This document shows positions 34,448 through 45,000 of a DNA stretch of 64,000 nucleotides, piece after piece. The stretch is taken from contig OMZS01000018.1 of NCBI GenBank assembly GCA_900315565.1, forward strand, positions 1-64,000. Direction: 5' to 3'. The notes below the pieces were generated by a model. The model made no database searches, had not been told where the DNA came from, and saw only the letters and a list, made by a program, of their open reading frames with translations. Every line of letters begins with the position of its first letter. Positions within the stretch are counted from its first letter, which is position 1. Origin of the DNA: an uncultured Prevotellaceae bacterium (GTDB lineage: Bacteria; Bacteroidota; Bacteroidia; Bacteroidales; Bacteroidaceae). The position numbers were made by a program, and so were the translations under genes.

Positions 34448-35246
34448 ACCTCACCACCTGCGTGAATTCAGGCTTTGCGCCTGGCTCATTGCCTACGGTG
34501 ACAAAGATGGTGGAGGTGGCTTCGGCTCCGTCGAATCCACGACTCTTCACCGTGAACTGATAGTCGGTGCCTTCGGGAGTCTTCCGCATGCCTACCGTCT
34601 CAGGCGTTCCCAGAGGGAACTGATAGTTGGAGCAGGCTGCATCGAATATGGCTTTGTCGGCTTCGGTTACCGGCTGCTGGGCAGAGTAAGGAGCGAGCGG
34701 CTCCACGTTACCTTCTTTATAGCCGTTGGCTTTCAGGAAACGGTCGAGCTCTTTTCCTGCAGCAGCCACTCTTACCGTTCGCACCCCGTAGCCTTCCTTC
34801 ACCGTAGCCTTGGGCAATGCTTTCTTGAGTGCCTCAGTTGATGTGTTCAGTCCTCCACTGCCAAAAGTACAGAAAGGAATGATGGTTTTTCCGGCAAACT
34901 CGTGTTCCTTCACGAGGGTTGCAATGGGCATGGCGTAGGTGCCGAACCAAATGGGATAACCTAAGAAGATGACATCGTAACTGTCGATGTTTGCCTTGAT
35001 GGGTTTTAACTGGGGCAGTTGTCCGCTCTGCATTTCGCGCTGCCCGCGCTCTATGGTTTCTTGGAAATTGCCCGAATAGGGTTCCACTGGCTCAATGCTC
35101 TCAATGTCGGCACCGAGCTGTTTCTGTAGCTCCAGGGCCACGGTCTTGGTGGTTCCTGTTTCTGAGAAATAAAGTACAAGTGGCTTTTGTGCGCAACCTG
35201 TTGCCACAGACGCAATGATAGTCATAGATAATAATAGTTTTTTCAT
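34446..35246 (-). CDS. Flavodoxin-like lipoprotein
   Basis: A 266-residue protein with a lipoprotein signal (SVATGC, cysteine at about 18) followed by a flavodoxin fold: LVLYFSETGTTKTVA is the FMN phosphate loop, and DVIFLGYPIWFGTYAMPI and FCTFGSGGLNTS are the two isoalloxazine-binding loops. A C-terminal extension (about 195-266) has a DKAIFDAACSNYQFPLGTPE segment and a small beta domain found in Bacteroidales flavodoxins. A membrane-anchored flavodoxin outside the cytoplasm could carry electrons in the periplasm (inference). Single-gene unit with TAACTTTG on the minus strand at 35283-35276. Confidence 0.82.
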   Translation of the reverse strand: MKKLLLSMTIIASVATGCAQKPLVLYFSETGTTKTVALELQKQLGADIESIEPVEPYSGNFQETIERGQREMQSGQLPQLKPIKANIDSYDVIFLGYPIWFGTYAMPIATLVKEHEFAGKTIIPFCTFGSGGLNTSTEALKKALPKATVKEGYGVRTVRVAAAGKELDRFLKANGYKEGNVEPLAPYSAQQPVTEADKAIFDAACSNYQFPLGTPETVGMRKTPEGTDYQFTVKSRGFDGAEATSTIFVTVGNEPGAKPEFTQVVR

Positions 35247-35543
35247 CGTTTTGGGGAATTAATAATAAATTGGTACAAAGTTACGCTTTTTCTCTGAAAG
35301 AAAGCACAAAAAAGCCTGCAGATTTATAAAACTATCACATTTTATAAAAGTTTTTCTTGGTAATTCGATTGAATTTTGTTACTAGCGACGCTGAATTCTG
35401 TAAAAAACTTTCTGAATTTACCTAGGGGTAGAAGGCGCGTGAAAGCCAGCAGAAAGTTTTTCTTTGCAAATACCCGAGAAATAGCGTTTTGCATAAAATG
35501 CTTATTATTAAAGGTTTACGAAAGTATAACCCGACATCAGAAA

Positions 35544-35583
35544 AATAACGTCGTGAGATAAAAAATTATCTCTCGACGTTATT
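35544..35583. terminator. Long hairpin AATAACGTCG-type
   Basis: Eighteen-base arms with one mismatch (AATAACGTCGTGAGATAA against TTATCTCTCGACGTTATT) and a four-base A loop. A related hairpin is at 58615-58669. Terminator-like but not next to a gene end, so its role is open. Confidence 0.5.
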
Positions 35584-35631
35584 AAATTTTTGTCGGCTCA
35601 CGGGGCAAAAAATTCTGACTTCAGAAGCAAA

Positions 35632-35667
35632 AAAACATGCACAAATCTTGCGGTTTGTGCATGTTTT
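35632..35667. terminator. Hairpin with AAAACATGCACAAA arms
   Basis: Perfect 14-base arms (35632-35645 and 35654-35667) flanked by A and T runs, so it would terminate in both directions. Confidence 0.65.
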
Positions 35668-35866
35668 GGAATAACTTCAGCAGAAAACTGCTCAAAAATC
35701 AGATTCTGTGCAATGGCGTTTTGCTTTCGTCATGGCCAAAAGTGCCATTTCGTGCGCTAGAACGAACGAAAACCCATACAGGAGTTTGTCTTGATTTTTC
35801 ATTTCCTTCGGCTGGCAGACAGACACAGGCAAGCGCCTGTCTGCTGACAGACGCAGGCAAGCAGAA

Positions 35867-38446
35867 TTACTGATAATCAAACGCTATGGTCTTCTGCTGT
35901 TTCGGGTCGGAGCTGCCACCATAACGAATGGTGAAGGCACCTTTGAGAGGACGCATGGTGTTGGTGGTGGTGTCGAACCACTCGAAGGTCTTGTCGTCGA
36001 GCGTGAACGAAACATTCACCGTCTTTCCTTTGCCAACAGCCACTCTCTTGAAGACGCGGAGCGTCTGCACGGGTCCTTCTGCGTCATCGGGCCGGCTGAG
36101 ATACACTTGCACTGTCTCCTCGCCGTCGCGCGAGCCTGTGTTGGTGACGGGTACGGTGAGTGTACGGCCATTGAGCTTGGCATCGCCATAGTCAAACGTG
36201 GTATAGCTCAAACCGTAGCCGAAGGGGTAAAGGGGCTGTTGGGTCATGTAGCGGTAGGTGCGTCCCTTCATGCTGTAGTCCTCATAGTCGGGCAGCTGAC
36301 TGGAGCTGGCGTAAAAGGTAACGGGCAATTTGCCGCTGGGGTTGCAGTCGCCAAAGAGGACGTCGGCCACGGCGGTGCCGCCTTCCTGCCCGGCATACCA
36401 GGCCTGAACAATGGCCTCGCAGGTTTCTGTTTCAGGCTGCAGGGCAATGGCCGAGCCTGAGCAGTTGACGAAGATGACTTGTTTGCCTGCTGCTTTCAGC
36501 GCCTTGAGGAAGTTGCGCTGCACGGCTGGCAGTTCGATGTGGGTGCGGTCGCCGCCTTTGAAACCATCGATTTCTACAGGCATTTCCTCACCCTCGAGGG
36601 CTGGCGAGATGCCTCCCACGAAGATTACTTTGTCGATGCCTTTCAGCTGGCCGATGATTTGCTGGTAGTCGATGGGCAGCTCTTTGGCCACATTGATTTT
36701 CAGGTTGGCATTATAGGTATGAATATGCGCAAAGCGCACCTCTATATTGTAGCTTTTGCCCTTTTCAGCCTGAATGGCCACACGGTTGGGCGTGGTGCGC
36801 CAAATGTGGTGCATGAATTTCTGCTCGCCGTTGATGTAAAGCTCGAAATGGCCGCAGCCTTCCACGTTCACCACATATTCACCCGACTCTTTGGGCGTGA
36901 AAACCGTCTCATATTTGGCCGAGAAGTCTTCCAACTGAACGCCCGGGGCGAAGTTGTGCATGCCGGCAGTGGTGACGGCCAGCGGAGTGGTGTAGTATTG
37001 TGTCGTGACGGGCTTTCCCTCCATCTTGCGGTTGTTCCAGAAGGTGCCTTTCATGCCTTTCTTTCCGTTGAAACTGCATTGCGAGGCCAGCAGGCAGTCC
37101 ATCACCTGGTCGTAAGTCAAGTCGCAGCCCGGGTGGTAGTACAGATTTTTCTGCTTGACCTTGATGCCGTCGAGAATGGTGACGGTATGGTTGGGCATTC
37201 CGTTGTAGTTGCCCCACATCATGGGCGCATTATCGGCATTGGGACCAATGACGGCTATTTTCTCGGCATTCTTCTTCAGTGGCAGAATGTTGTTGTTGTT
37301 CTGCAAAAGCACAATGGTCTGGCGCGCCATGTCGAGCGAGAGTTGGCGGTGCTGCTTGCTGTCCATAATAGAATAAGGAATCTTCGACCATTCCACAAGC
37401 CCCGGGTCGTCCATTTCGCCAAGGTCAAAACGACCCTCGAGCAAGCGGATGACATGCTTATCGACCTCGGCCTCGGTGATGTATCCGCGGCGCACAGCCT
37501 CGGGAATGCTGCGGTAGGCATAGCCATAGCCGCACTCCACGTCGGTGCCGGCAATGGTAGCCTTAGCAGAGGCATGCACGGGGTCGGACGACGACTTGTG
37601 CGACTCATAGAAATCGCTCACGGCACCGCAGTCGCTCACCACCAGATACTCGAATCCCCACTCGTCGCGCAGAATAGTTTGCAACAGACGCTGAGAACCA
37701 CAGCAGGGATCATCGTCGAGGCGCTGATAGGCGCACATTACCTCGCGCACCTTGGCATCTTGCACGAGCGTCTTGAAGGCTGGCATGTAGGTTTCCCACA
37801 TGTCGCGCGGTGAAACATTGGTCAGGTTGGCCGTATGGCGTGTATATTCGGGACCGCTATGCACGGCGTAATGCTTGGCACAGGCCCAGAGCTTGCGGTA
37901 CTTGGCGTCTTCGGGACCTTGCAGGCCTCGTACCACCTGCGTGCCCATCACGGAGGTGAGATAAGGGTCTTCGCCGTAGGTTTCCTGACCACGGCCCCAG
38001 CGCGGGTCGCGGAAAATGTTCACATTGGGTGTCCACACCGAAAGACTATGAAATTTCTCGTCCTCACCCTTCAGGTCGTGCATGCGGTGGTTGTACTGGG
38101 CGCGAAACTCCGTAGAGGCCACGTCGAAGCACTTGTAGAGCAAATCGGGATTGAACGACGATGCCATGGCTATGGGCTCGGGGAAAACCGTCACGTTGCC
38201 CATGTTGGCAGCACCATGCAACGCCTCGCTCCACCAGAAGAACTTTTTGATGCCGAGGCGAGGAATGGCAGGGCTCTCGTCGAGCATCAGCTGCGCTTTT
38301 TCCTCAAGGGTTAATCTACTGCACAAATCCTTGGCACGCTCCTTGGCAGGGAGGTTCGGATTCTGATAAGGCAATTGTTGTGCCGATGCTGACAATGTCA
38401 GCAGACACAGGGTCAGGGTGGTGATAATTTTCATGTTTTTAGCCAT
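35867..38446 (-). CDS. Secreted GH3 beta-xylosidase/glucosidase with PA14 domain
   Basis: An 859-residue exported glycosidase. Signal peptide 1-22. The GH3 N-terminal barrel (about 30-300) has FFWWSEALHG, typical of the xylosidase/arabinosidase branch, and the nucleophile D272 in VVSDCGAVSDF. The GH3 C-terminal alpha/beta sandwich (from about 380) is split by a PA14 domain (about 460-600, GMKGTFWNNRKMEGKPV to FELYINGEQ), and a fibronectin III-like domain ends the protein (VYLSRPDDAEGPVQTLRVFKR). It acts in the periplasm or at the surface on xylo- or gluco-oligosaccharides. A TATTTTTG box (38470-38463) just upstream gives a very short leader, so the second ATG at 38434 is possible as the true start. 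Confidence 0.92.
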   Translation of the reverse strand: MAKNMKIITTLTLCLLTLSASAQQLPYQNPNLPAKERAKDLCSRLTLEEKAQLMLDESPAIPRLGIKKFFWWSEALHGAANMGNVTVFPEPIAMASSFNPDLLYKCFDVASTEFRAQYNHRMHDLKGEDEKFHSLSVWTPNVNIFRDPRWGRGQETYGEDPYLTSVMGTQVVRGLQGPEDAKYRKLWACAKHYAVHSGPEYTRHTANLTNVSPRDMWETYMPAFKTLVQDAKVREVMCAYQRLDDDPCCGSQRLLQTILRDEWGFEYLVVSDCGAVSDFYESHKSSSDPVHASAKATIAGTDVECGYGYAYRSIPEAVRRGYITEAEVDKHVIRLLEGRFDLGEMDDPGLVEWSKIPYSIMDSKQHRQLSLDMARQTIVLLQNNNNILPLKKNAEKIAVIGPNADNAPMMWGNYNGMPNHTVTILDGIKVKQKNLYYHPGCDLTYDQVMDCLLASQCSFNGKKGMKGTFWNNRKMEGKPVTTQYYTTPLAVTTAGMHNFAPGVQLEDFSAKYETVFTPKESGEYVVNVEGCGHFELYINGEQKFMHHIWRTTPNRVAIQAEKGKSYNIEVRFAHIHTYNANLKINVAKELPIDYQQIIGQLKGIDKVIFVGGISPALEGEEMPVEIDGFKGGDRTHIELPAVQRNFLKALKAAGKQVIFVNCSGSAIALQPETETCEAIVQAWYAGQEGGTAVADVLFGDCNPSGKLPVTFYASSSQLPDYEDYSMKGRTYRYMTQQPLYPFGYGLSYTTFDYGDAKLNGRTLTVPVTNTGSRDGEETVQVYLSRPDDAEGPVQTLRVFKRVAVGKGKTVNVSFTLDDKTFEWFDTTTNTMRPLKGAFTIRYGGSSDPKQQKTIAFDYQ

Positions 38447-38575
38447 TATGTTGATTTTGTTGCAAAAATAATAAAAAAGATGTTAGAAAAAGGATGAAGA
38501 ATGAAGGTTTTTTGCTGAACTGCATGATTTTATTCAAAAAAACTTTGCAACGTATAAGTGTTTTGACGAAAAACA

Positions 38576-38607
38576 TTTGGAAGTATAAATATTTATACCT
38601 ATTTTTG
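38576..38607 (+). promoter_or_regulatory. Promoter with palindromic operator for the DUF4160-DUF2442 pair
   Basis: TTTG (38576-38579), 20 bases, TATTTTTG (38600-38607): a perfect consensus promoter. The spacer contains a perfect 16-bp palindrome, GTATAAATATTTATAC (38583-38598). RNA would start near 38614, ten bases before the ATG. The palindrome is well placed for a dimeric repressor, probably the HTH-containing second gene product. Confidence 0.8.
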
Positions 38608-38623
38608 CAAACAAAAAGAAGTC

Positions 38624-38863
38624 ATGCCAACATTGCTTAGAATATTCGGACTTAGGTTTTTCTTCTATCTAGATGAGCACCGCCCTATTCATGTTCATGT
38701 AGAGCATAGCGGCAAACTGGCAAAGATAGAATTGGAGCCAGAAATTGTTGTCGTTTATAACCACGGACTGAAGGAAAACGAAATGCGAATGGCGATAGAA
38801 ACCTGCAAACTATATAAGGATAAGTTCATAGCAGAATGGTATAACAGATTTGACAACCAATAA
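38624..38863 (+). CDS. DUF4160 protein, possible toxin-antitoxin component
   Basis: A 79-residue cytoplasmic protein. PTLLRIFGLRFFFYLDEHRPIHVHVEHSG carries the DUF4160 core: RI-G-R-F-F and E-H-x-P-x-H-x-H-V, the last giving a cluster of histidines. The family is regularly found next to DUF2442 genes and has been proposed as a toxin-antitoxin module; its biochemistry is not settled. The next gene begins 13 bases after its stop. The start is fixed by the promoter ending 17 bases upstream. Confidence 0.88.
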   Translation: MPTLLRIFGLRFFFYLDEHRPIHVHVEHSGKLAKIELEPEIVVVYNHGLKENEMRMAIETCKLYKDKFIAEWYNRFDNQ

Positions 38864-38876
38864 AACTGAACGGAAT

Positions 38877-39293
38877 ATGGAAACAATAAAGAATATATGG
38901 TTCGAGGCAAACCGAATCTACATGAGAACAACCGAAGGCAATGTGCTGAGCCGTCCGCTTGAGGCTTACCCGGAGTTACAGGATGCCACCACGGAACAGC
39001 GTAACGACTATACAATTGAAGATGAAGGAAGGGCGATAAGGTGGGAGTCGATAGACGCAGACCTGCACATTTCCAGCTTCTACAACACCACAGAACCCAA
39101 CGACCAAAACGAGGTTGCACAAATGTTCAAACGGTTTCCTTGGCTGAACGTGTCGGAAGTTGCCCGGGTCATGGGCATACACAAAAGCCTGTTGGCACGC
39201 TACATATACGGCATTTCCAAACCAAGTGAGCAGCGGGTGGCACAAATTCGCCATACCCTACACGACTTCGCACGCGAACTGGAAACTGTCTGA
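38877..39293 (+). CDS. DUF2442 protein with C-terminal HTH
   Basis: About 138 residues. The N-terminal half (KNIWFEANRIYMRTTEGNVLSRPLEAYPELQDAT and on to IRWESIDADLHISSF) is a DUF2442 domain. The C-terminal half (about 75-138) is a lambda-repressor-like helix-turn-helix: PWLNVSEVARVMGIHKSLLARYIYGISKPSEQRVAQI. It is the natural candidate for binding the palindrome in the upstream promoter and repressing the operon. ATG 38877 is used; the frame is open nine codons further upstream but that would overlap the first gene. Confidence 0.85.
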   Translation: METIKNIWFEANRIYMRTTEGNVLSRPLEAYPELQDATTEQRNDYTIEDEGRAIRWESIDADLHISSFYNTTEPNDQNEVAQMFKRFPWLNVSEVARVMGIHKSLLARYIYGISKPSEQRVAQIRHTLHDFARELETV

Positions 39294-39417
39294 AACTATT
39301 TGATAATAAAAAATATGGCCTGCCCTACATCGAAAGGACAAGCCAATGGCCGTAATGGTGCGAGAAAAAAACACCATTTTTTATATCTTTGCAGAAAAAT
39401 CATAAATCCACGATGAC

Positions 39418-40458
39418 ATGAAAAATACAAATGCATTCAAAGCTTCAGATTTTGCGCTCGTTGACCTGCACTTGCACCTCGACGGCTCGCTCACTCCCGA
39501 TGACATTGTTCACATGGCGGCAATGGAAGGGGTGGAAGTGCCAAATAATCTCAATGAATTGAGAGAAAATCTCACTTGTCCCGTCCATTGCGAAAGCCTG
39601 AACAGTTATCTGAAGTGTTTCCGACTGGCCGGTTCGGTGATGCAAAGCCACGAGACCATGGCATACGCGATGGAAAGCCTCGTGAAACGACTCGACCAGC
39701 AAGGACTTATCTATGCCGAAATTCGTTATGCCCCGCAAAAACACCTTCGGAAAGGACTAACACAGGACGAGGTGGTGCGGGCTTCGCTCAAAGGACTGGA
39801 AAAGGGAATGGCCGAAAGTAGTAATGGCATCAGGGCAAACATCATTCTGAGTTGCATGCGTGGTGAAACCAACAACGCACTCAACGAGGAGACCGTCAGA
39901 CTGACCAAGAAATACTTAGGACATGGCGTGTGCGGCACCGATCTGGCTGGCGCTGAGGCGCTCTACCCCACTTCCGAATATCGTGAGCTATTCGCAATAG
40001 CCCGAGAACTGGGCGTGCCATTCACCATCCATGCCGGTGAGGCTGACGGAGTGAAAAGCATGCAACTGGCCATTGAATATGGTGCCCGCCGGATTGGTCA
40101 CGGCATACGCGCCTACAACGACGAGGCCACTAAGGCAATGCTCAGGGATAGAGACATCTGCCTGGAATGTTGCCCCACCAGCAACATGCAGACAAAAGCC
40201 CTGGAGGGCGTGAATGAACTGAGCCAGTATCCTTTGCAACGATTCTTAGACGACGCTATCGCCATCTGCATCAACACCGACAACATGACTGTTTCGGACA
40301 CCACCGTGGCTAATGAACTTCAGCAACTACATGAAGCTGGCATCCTAAACGAAAAACAAGCAAGCACAATGCTACAAAACGCCATTGAATATGCCTTCAT
40401 CACCGATGCGGAGAAAGCGGAGCTAAAGATAAAAGCTAGCCAAGGAAAAACAAACTGA
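39418..40458 (+). CDS. add: Adenosine deaminase
   Basis: A 346-residue cytoplasmic zinc enzyme converting adenosine to inosine. Metal ligands and active-site residues are visible: HLHLDGS (first histidines), TIHAGEAD (zinc histidine and catalytic glutamate), RIGHGI, and CINTDN where most relatives have NTDDP. The D to N change in the second of these positions sits beside the metal-binding aspartate, which is kept. A TATCTTTG box at 39384-39391 lies about 27 bases before the start. Its last 23 bases overlap the 3' end of the opposite-strand EamA gene. Confidence 0.92.
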   Translation: MKNTNAFKASDFALVDLHLHLDGSLTPDDIVHMAAMEGVEVPNNLNELRENLTCPVHCESLNSYLKCFRLAGSVMQSHETMAYAMESLVKRLDQQGLIYAEIRYAPQKHLRKGLTQDEVVRASLKGLEKGMAESSNGIRANIILSCMRGETNNALNEETVRLTKKYLGHGVCGTDLAGAEALYPTSEYRELFAIARELGVPFTIHAGEADGVKSMQLAIEYGARRIGHGIRAYNDEATKAMLRDRDICLECCPTSNMQTKALEGVNELSQYPLQRFLDDAIAICINTDNMTVSDTTVANELQQLHEAGILNEKQASTMLQNAIEYAFITDAEKAELKIKASQGKTN

Positions 40459-41356
40459 CACCAAAAACAGAGATAACGGCACCGAGCACCGCCCGCCACG
40501 TTATCTTTTCGTGGAAAAGCCAGTACGACGGCAATAAGATGATGATGGGGGTCATTGCCATAAGTGTTGACGCGATGCCAGCCGCCGTATATTGCACGGC
40601 CATGAGCGAGAATCCTACTCCCACAAAAGGCCCGAAGATGGTGGTGGCCGTAGCGGCGGTCAGCCCTTTGCGGTCGTGCATGGCCTCGCGCAAAGGAGCG
40701 AAACCTTCGCGAAAATACAACAACAAACCGAAACCTATAATACCAGCCACGCAACGGAAGAAATTGGCACTAAATGGCACCAGCCATGCGGGCATGTCGG
40801 CCACCGGCTCGTAATGGTCCATGCCTATTTTGCTCAACACCAATCCTACGCCTTGGCAAAGGGCCGCTCCTATGGCAAAAAGCACGCCATTAAGAGGAAG
40901 GCGCAACGACACCTTATGGTGCTCGCCGCGCCCAAGAACAGAAATGCCAATGCCGAAAAGCGTCACCAACATGGCCACCACACTCATCGCCGTCATGCGC
41001 TGCCCTAGCGTGACCCATGCCATGAGTGCCGCTGACAACGGAGCAAGCGTCATGAACAACTGGCCGTAGCGCGAGCCGATGATGATGTAGCATTGAAAAA
41101 GGCAGAAATCGCCAATCACATAACCCACGACTCCCGAGAGCAGCATCCAACCGCAAGCCTCTGCCGAGGCACCCGGCGGAAGCGGATTGCCCGTCACCAC
41201 GCCAAAAAGCACCAACGAGAACACCAGTGCCAATGCCATGCGCAACACGTTGAGCGTAAGGTTGCCCAACCGCTTGCTACCAAACTCGCTCAGCAATGCC
41301 GTGGCCGTCCACGAGAAAGCCACGCCAATGGAAATCAGTTCGCCTAAATATGCCAT
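40436..41356 (-). CDS. EamA/DMT-family transporter
   Basis: About 306 residues, ten transmembrane helices in two EamA repeats (AYLGELISIGVAFSWTATALL to MVTLFGIGISVLG, and LPLNGVLFAIGAALCQGVG to AVISVFGVSLFFLG). Substrate unknown. It is distinct from the transporter at 12476. ATG 41356 is used; the 27 extra residues upstream are not hydrophobic and lie in the preceding gap. Its stop lies inside the add gene: a 23-bp convergent overlap. Confidence 0.85.
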   Translation of the reverse strand: MAYLGELISIGVAFSWTATALLSEFGSKRLGNLTLNVLRMALALVFSLVLFGVVTGNPLPPGASAEACGWMLLSGVVGYVIGDFCLFQCYIIIGSRYGQLFMTLAPLSAALMAWVTLGQRMTAMSVVAMLVTLFGIGISVLGRGEHHKVSLRLPLNGVLFAIGAALCQGVGLVLSKIGMDHYEPVADMPAWLVPFSANFFRCVAGIIGFGLLLYFREGFAPLREAMHDRKGLTAATATTIFGPFVGVGFSLMAVQYTAAGIASTLMAMTPIIILLPSYWLFHEKITWRAVLGAVISVFGVSLFFLG

Positions 41357-41373
41357 CAATAGTTTTAGCTGAC

Positions 41374-41886
41374 CTATTTCACTTCCCAGACGTTGAGCAC
41401 AATGCCATGGAACTGCTGGTTGAAATCGGGCTGACAAAGAAACAATGCATTGTTCAACCAGTTGTATTTGCTATCGACAGGAGCCTCAAACTTGGGCGCA
41501 CAACGGAAGTAAAACGTCGGTTTGCCGTCGTCGCCCTTTCCGGTAGCAATAATACCACGATTGCGCACATGGATATAAACGCCGTCGTCGGTCTTGATAG
41601 AGTAGATAGCCTCAATCTCGGTGCGGCCTTCGATGCCCATCTGATAGTCGGCTCCGCCGTTGATGATGGTTCCCTTGAGCCGCGGACCCTCGAAAGTGCC
41701 GCCGGTAATGGGGATAACGTTTCTTCCTCCATGGGGTGTTTTTCCTACGGAATAGGGCTTGTCGAGTGTCACTTTCAGTTGGAGCGCAAACTCAAGCTGA
41801 GGTCCTTGGGGTGTCTGTACGTCGGTTTGTGCGCAGACGTGCATGGAAGCAATGGTCATGATGACCAGGACAAGTATTTTCTTCAT
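41374..41886 (-). CDS. Secreted DUF3237 protein
   Basis: A 170-residue exported protein (signal peptide 1-19, SMHVCAQ). The body matches DUF3237, a small beta-barrel: LEFALQLKVTLDKPYSVG, then RNVIPITGGTFEGPRLKGTII, where GG-F-GP-L-G is the family signature, and YSIKTDDGVYIHVRNRG. Function unknown. It is followed closely by the EamA gene on the same strand (17 bases). Confidence 0.85.
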   Translation of the reverse strand: MKKILVLVIMTIASMHVCAQTDVQTPQGPQLEFALQLKVTLDKPYSVGKTPHGGRNVIPITGGTFEGPRLKGTIINGGADYQMGIEGRTEIEAIYSIKTDDGVYIHVRNRGIIATGKGDDGKPTFYFRCAPKFEAPVDSKYNWLNNALFLCQPDFNQQFHGIVLNVWEVK

Positions 41887-42001
41887 TGTTACGATGGGGT
41901 TTTTGTATATTTTCTGATTGTTAGCACATTTAACTCACTCATTATATCCGAAAAGCCTAAAGGAGCATCGGTTAAGACGACCGTTTGCCGAGACGCGGCC
42001 G

Positions 42002-45000
42002 TCAGCGTAGCGCCTTCGGAGGGCCGAAAATTTTCTCTTCCAGAGTCTGGAAAACCACAAACATGGGAGGAACCATGAACAACAACGAGATGGTGCCTAT
42101 GAGCATACCACCAATGGTGCCTACGCCTAGCGACTGGTTGCCGTTGGCTCCCACACCCGAAGCAAAAGCCAGAGGAAGCAGTCCGAACACCATGGTCATC
42201 GACGTCATCAGAATGGGACGGAGTCGCACCCCGGCCGCATCGAGTGCAGCCTCAGCGATGGACATTCCCTGACGGCGCCGCTCTGAAGCATATTCGGTCA
42301 TCAGAATGGCCGTCTTCGAAAGCAGGCCGATGAGCATGATGAGACCCGTCTGCATGTAGATATTGTTTTCAAGTCCCCAAATCTGGGCAAAAATAAACGA
42401 GCCTGCCAAACCGAAAGGCACACTCAGAATGACGGCCAACGGTATGAACAGACTCTCGTAGAGGGCACACAAAATAAGATAGATAAAGACAATGCAGATG
42501 ATGAACACCAGGGTGGTGGTGTTTTGCGCGGCGGCTTCCTCGCGCGTCATGCCGCCAAACTCATAGCCGTAGCCCTCGGGCAACACTTTGGCGGCCACCT
42601 CGCGAATGGCGGCAATAGCCTGGCCCGTGCTATAGTTGTCGGCAGGCATGCCGTTCACCACAATGGAGGGGAACAGATTGAAGCGCGAGAGTGTTTCGGA
42701 GCCATACACACGAGTGAGCGACAGATATTGCCCTACGGGAGCCATAGCCCCTTGGTCGGTCTTGACGAAGATATGGTTGAGCGACTGCTCGTCGAGCCGG
42801 TATTGGGGCGAAGCCTGCACCATGACCCGGTAGAGCTTGGTAAAGCGCACGAAGTTCGACGCATAGAGTCCGCCCACGTATCCTTGCAACGCGGATAGCA
42901 CATCGCTTGGCGACACGCCATGGCGCTTGCACAAGGCAGCGTCCACCTCGACACGGTATTGGGGATAGTTGAGCGAGAAGTTGGTGTAAGCACGGCTGAT
43001 TTCGGGTCGCTCGTTGAGAGCGGCAATCAGCTGGTTGGTCTGTTGCATGAGCTCTTCGATGGTGCCACCCTTCTTGTCCTGCAAGTGAAGCTCAAAGCCG
43101 TTGATGCGTCCGAAACCAGGCAACATGGCCTGAGTGCTCACCTGAATCTTGGCATTCGAAATGTCGGAAGTACGCCGGTAAATTTCCTCGGTGATGGCAT
43201 CCACGCCGTTTTCCTTACCCTTGCGCTCGTCCCACTTCTTGAGTTTGAGCGTAAAGTTACCGCTTGACGACGACTGGTCGAACCCGACGCTATTGCCCGC
43301 CACGAGCGAGTACATTCGTATCTGAGGCAACGACTCGAGCCGCTTTTCCACTTCCTTCATGATGCCGTAGGTCTGCCGCAAGGTGGAGCCCGGAGCCGAC
43401 TGAATGTTGACATAAATCGTACCCATGTCCTCTTTGGGCACCAAACCCGTCTTGGTGTTTTTCATGAGCAGGAAAAGACCGCCAACTGCCACAACCACCA
43501 AGAGCGCGGCCAGCCAACGCTGGCTAAACATCCATCCCACCCACTTCTTGTATTTGAAGGCCATGCGTTGGAAGGAAGCGTTGAAAGCCAAATGAAAACG
43601 CGACGAGAAACTCATTCGCTCGCCCTTCTCCTCGTCGGCATGGGGTGTCATGAGCAGGGCGCAGAGCGCGGGCGAAAGAGTAAGGGCGTTGAAGAGCGAA
43701 ATGGCCACGGCGATGGCCATGGTGAGACCGAATTGCGTATAGAAGGTACCCGTTACACCGGTGATGAAACAAACCGGAACGAAGACGGCCATAAACACGA
43801 GCGTGGTGGTGACGAGAGCCTTTGTAATGCCCCCCATGGCCTTGGTGGTGGCCTCGTAGGCCGAACGCTCGCCCTCGTCGAATTTGGCCTGAACGGCCTC
43901 GACCACCACGATGGCATCATCTACCACGGTGCCTATGACCAGCACCAAGGCAAACAGGGTGAGCATGTTGAGCGAGAAACCGATAGCGAAGAGCACGGCC
44001 AGCGTGCCAATAAGCGAAACGCCAATGGCAATGGCGGGAATGAGCGTGGAGCGGAAGCTCTGCAAGAACACGTAAACCACCAACACCACCAGAAGGAGGG
44101 CCTCGAAAAGGGTTTTCAGCACGCTCTTGATAGACGCGTCGAGGAAATCTTTCTTCGACTCCAGGTCGTCGATGGCAATGCCTGCCGGAAGCGATGCCCT
44201 GATTTCGGCCACCTCGCGGTCGATTTGCTCAATAATCTCATTGGCATTCGAGCCAGAAACCTGATTGATGGACACGTTGACGCTGGGATGCCCGTTGGTT
44301 TCGCCAATGTAGTTGTAGTTTTGCGAGCCAAGCTCCACCTTGGCAATGTCACCGATGCGAAGCACGTCGCCGTTGGGAAGCGAGCGAATCACCATCTGCT
44401 CGTAGCCCTGCTCTTCCTCAAACGTTCCGCGGTATTTCAGAATGTACTGGAAAGTGTTGGGCGAGTCGGCCCCAAGCGTACCGGTGGCAAACTCCACGTT
44501 TTGCTCGCTGAGCACCTTGCTGATGTCCGAGGGTGTCAGCCCGTATTGGGCCATCTTCAAGGGGTCGAGCCAGATGCGCATGGAGTAGTCGGCCCCAATA
44601 ACGTTTACTTCGCCCACGCCGGCAATACGGCTCAGACGAGGCTCGATGTTGATTTTGGTATAGTTGGCCAGAAAGGTGCGGTCGAACGTGTCGTCGGGGC
44701 TATACACGGTGAGTTGCTTGATGTTACTCGACTGGCGTTTCCTGACGGTCAGTCCGCCCTTCACCACGTCGCTAGGCAAGCGTCCTTGCACGGTGGCTGC
44801 CCTGTTTTGCACGTTTACCATGGCCATGTCGGCATTGGTTCCCGGACGGAAAAACACCGATATGTTGGCGTTTCCGGTGTTCGAGGCTCTCGATGACATA
44901 TACATCATGCCCTCAACGCCGTTGATGGCTTCTTCGAGGGGCACCACAACGCTCTTCATCACGGTTTCGGCGTTGGCTCCGGTGTAGTTGGCATTGATGC

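Larger units (their letters stand above)
35247..35866. other. Intergenic region with three strong hairpins
   Basis: 620 bases with no convincing gene. It holds the flavodoxin promoter (about 35276), a 40-base hairpin at 35544-35583, a hairpin at 35632-35667, and at 35815-35862 a pair of direct repeats (CAGACACAGGCAAGC and CAGACGCAGGCAAGC) with an ACAGGC/GCCTGT stem just after the GH3 stop. Confidence 0.65.

Noticed and set aside
35376-35873. Short frames in the gap before the GH3 gene
   Set aside because: They run through hairpins and direct repeats and show no coding pattern or start signal.
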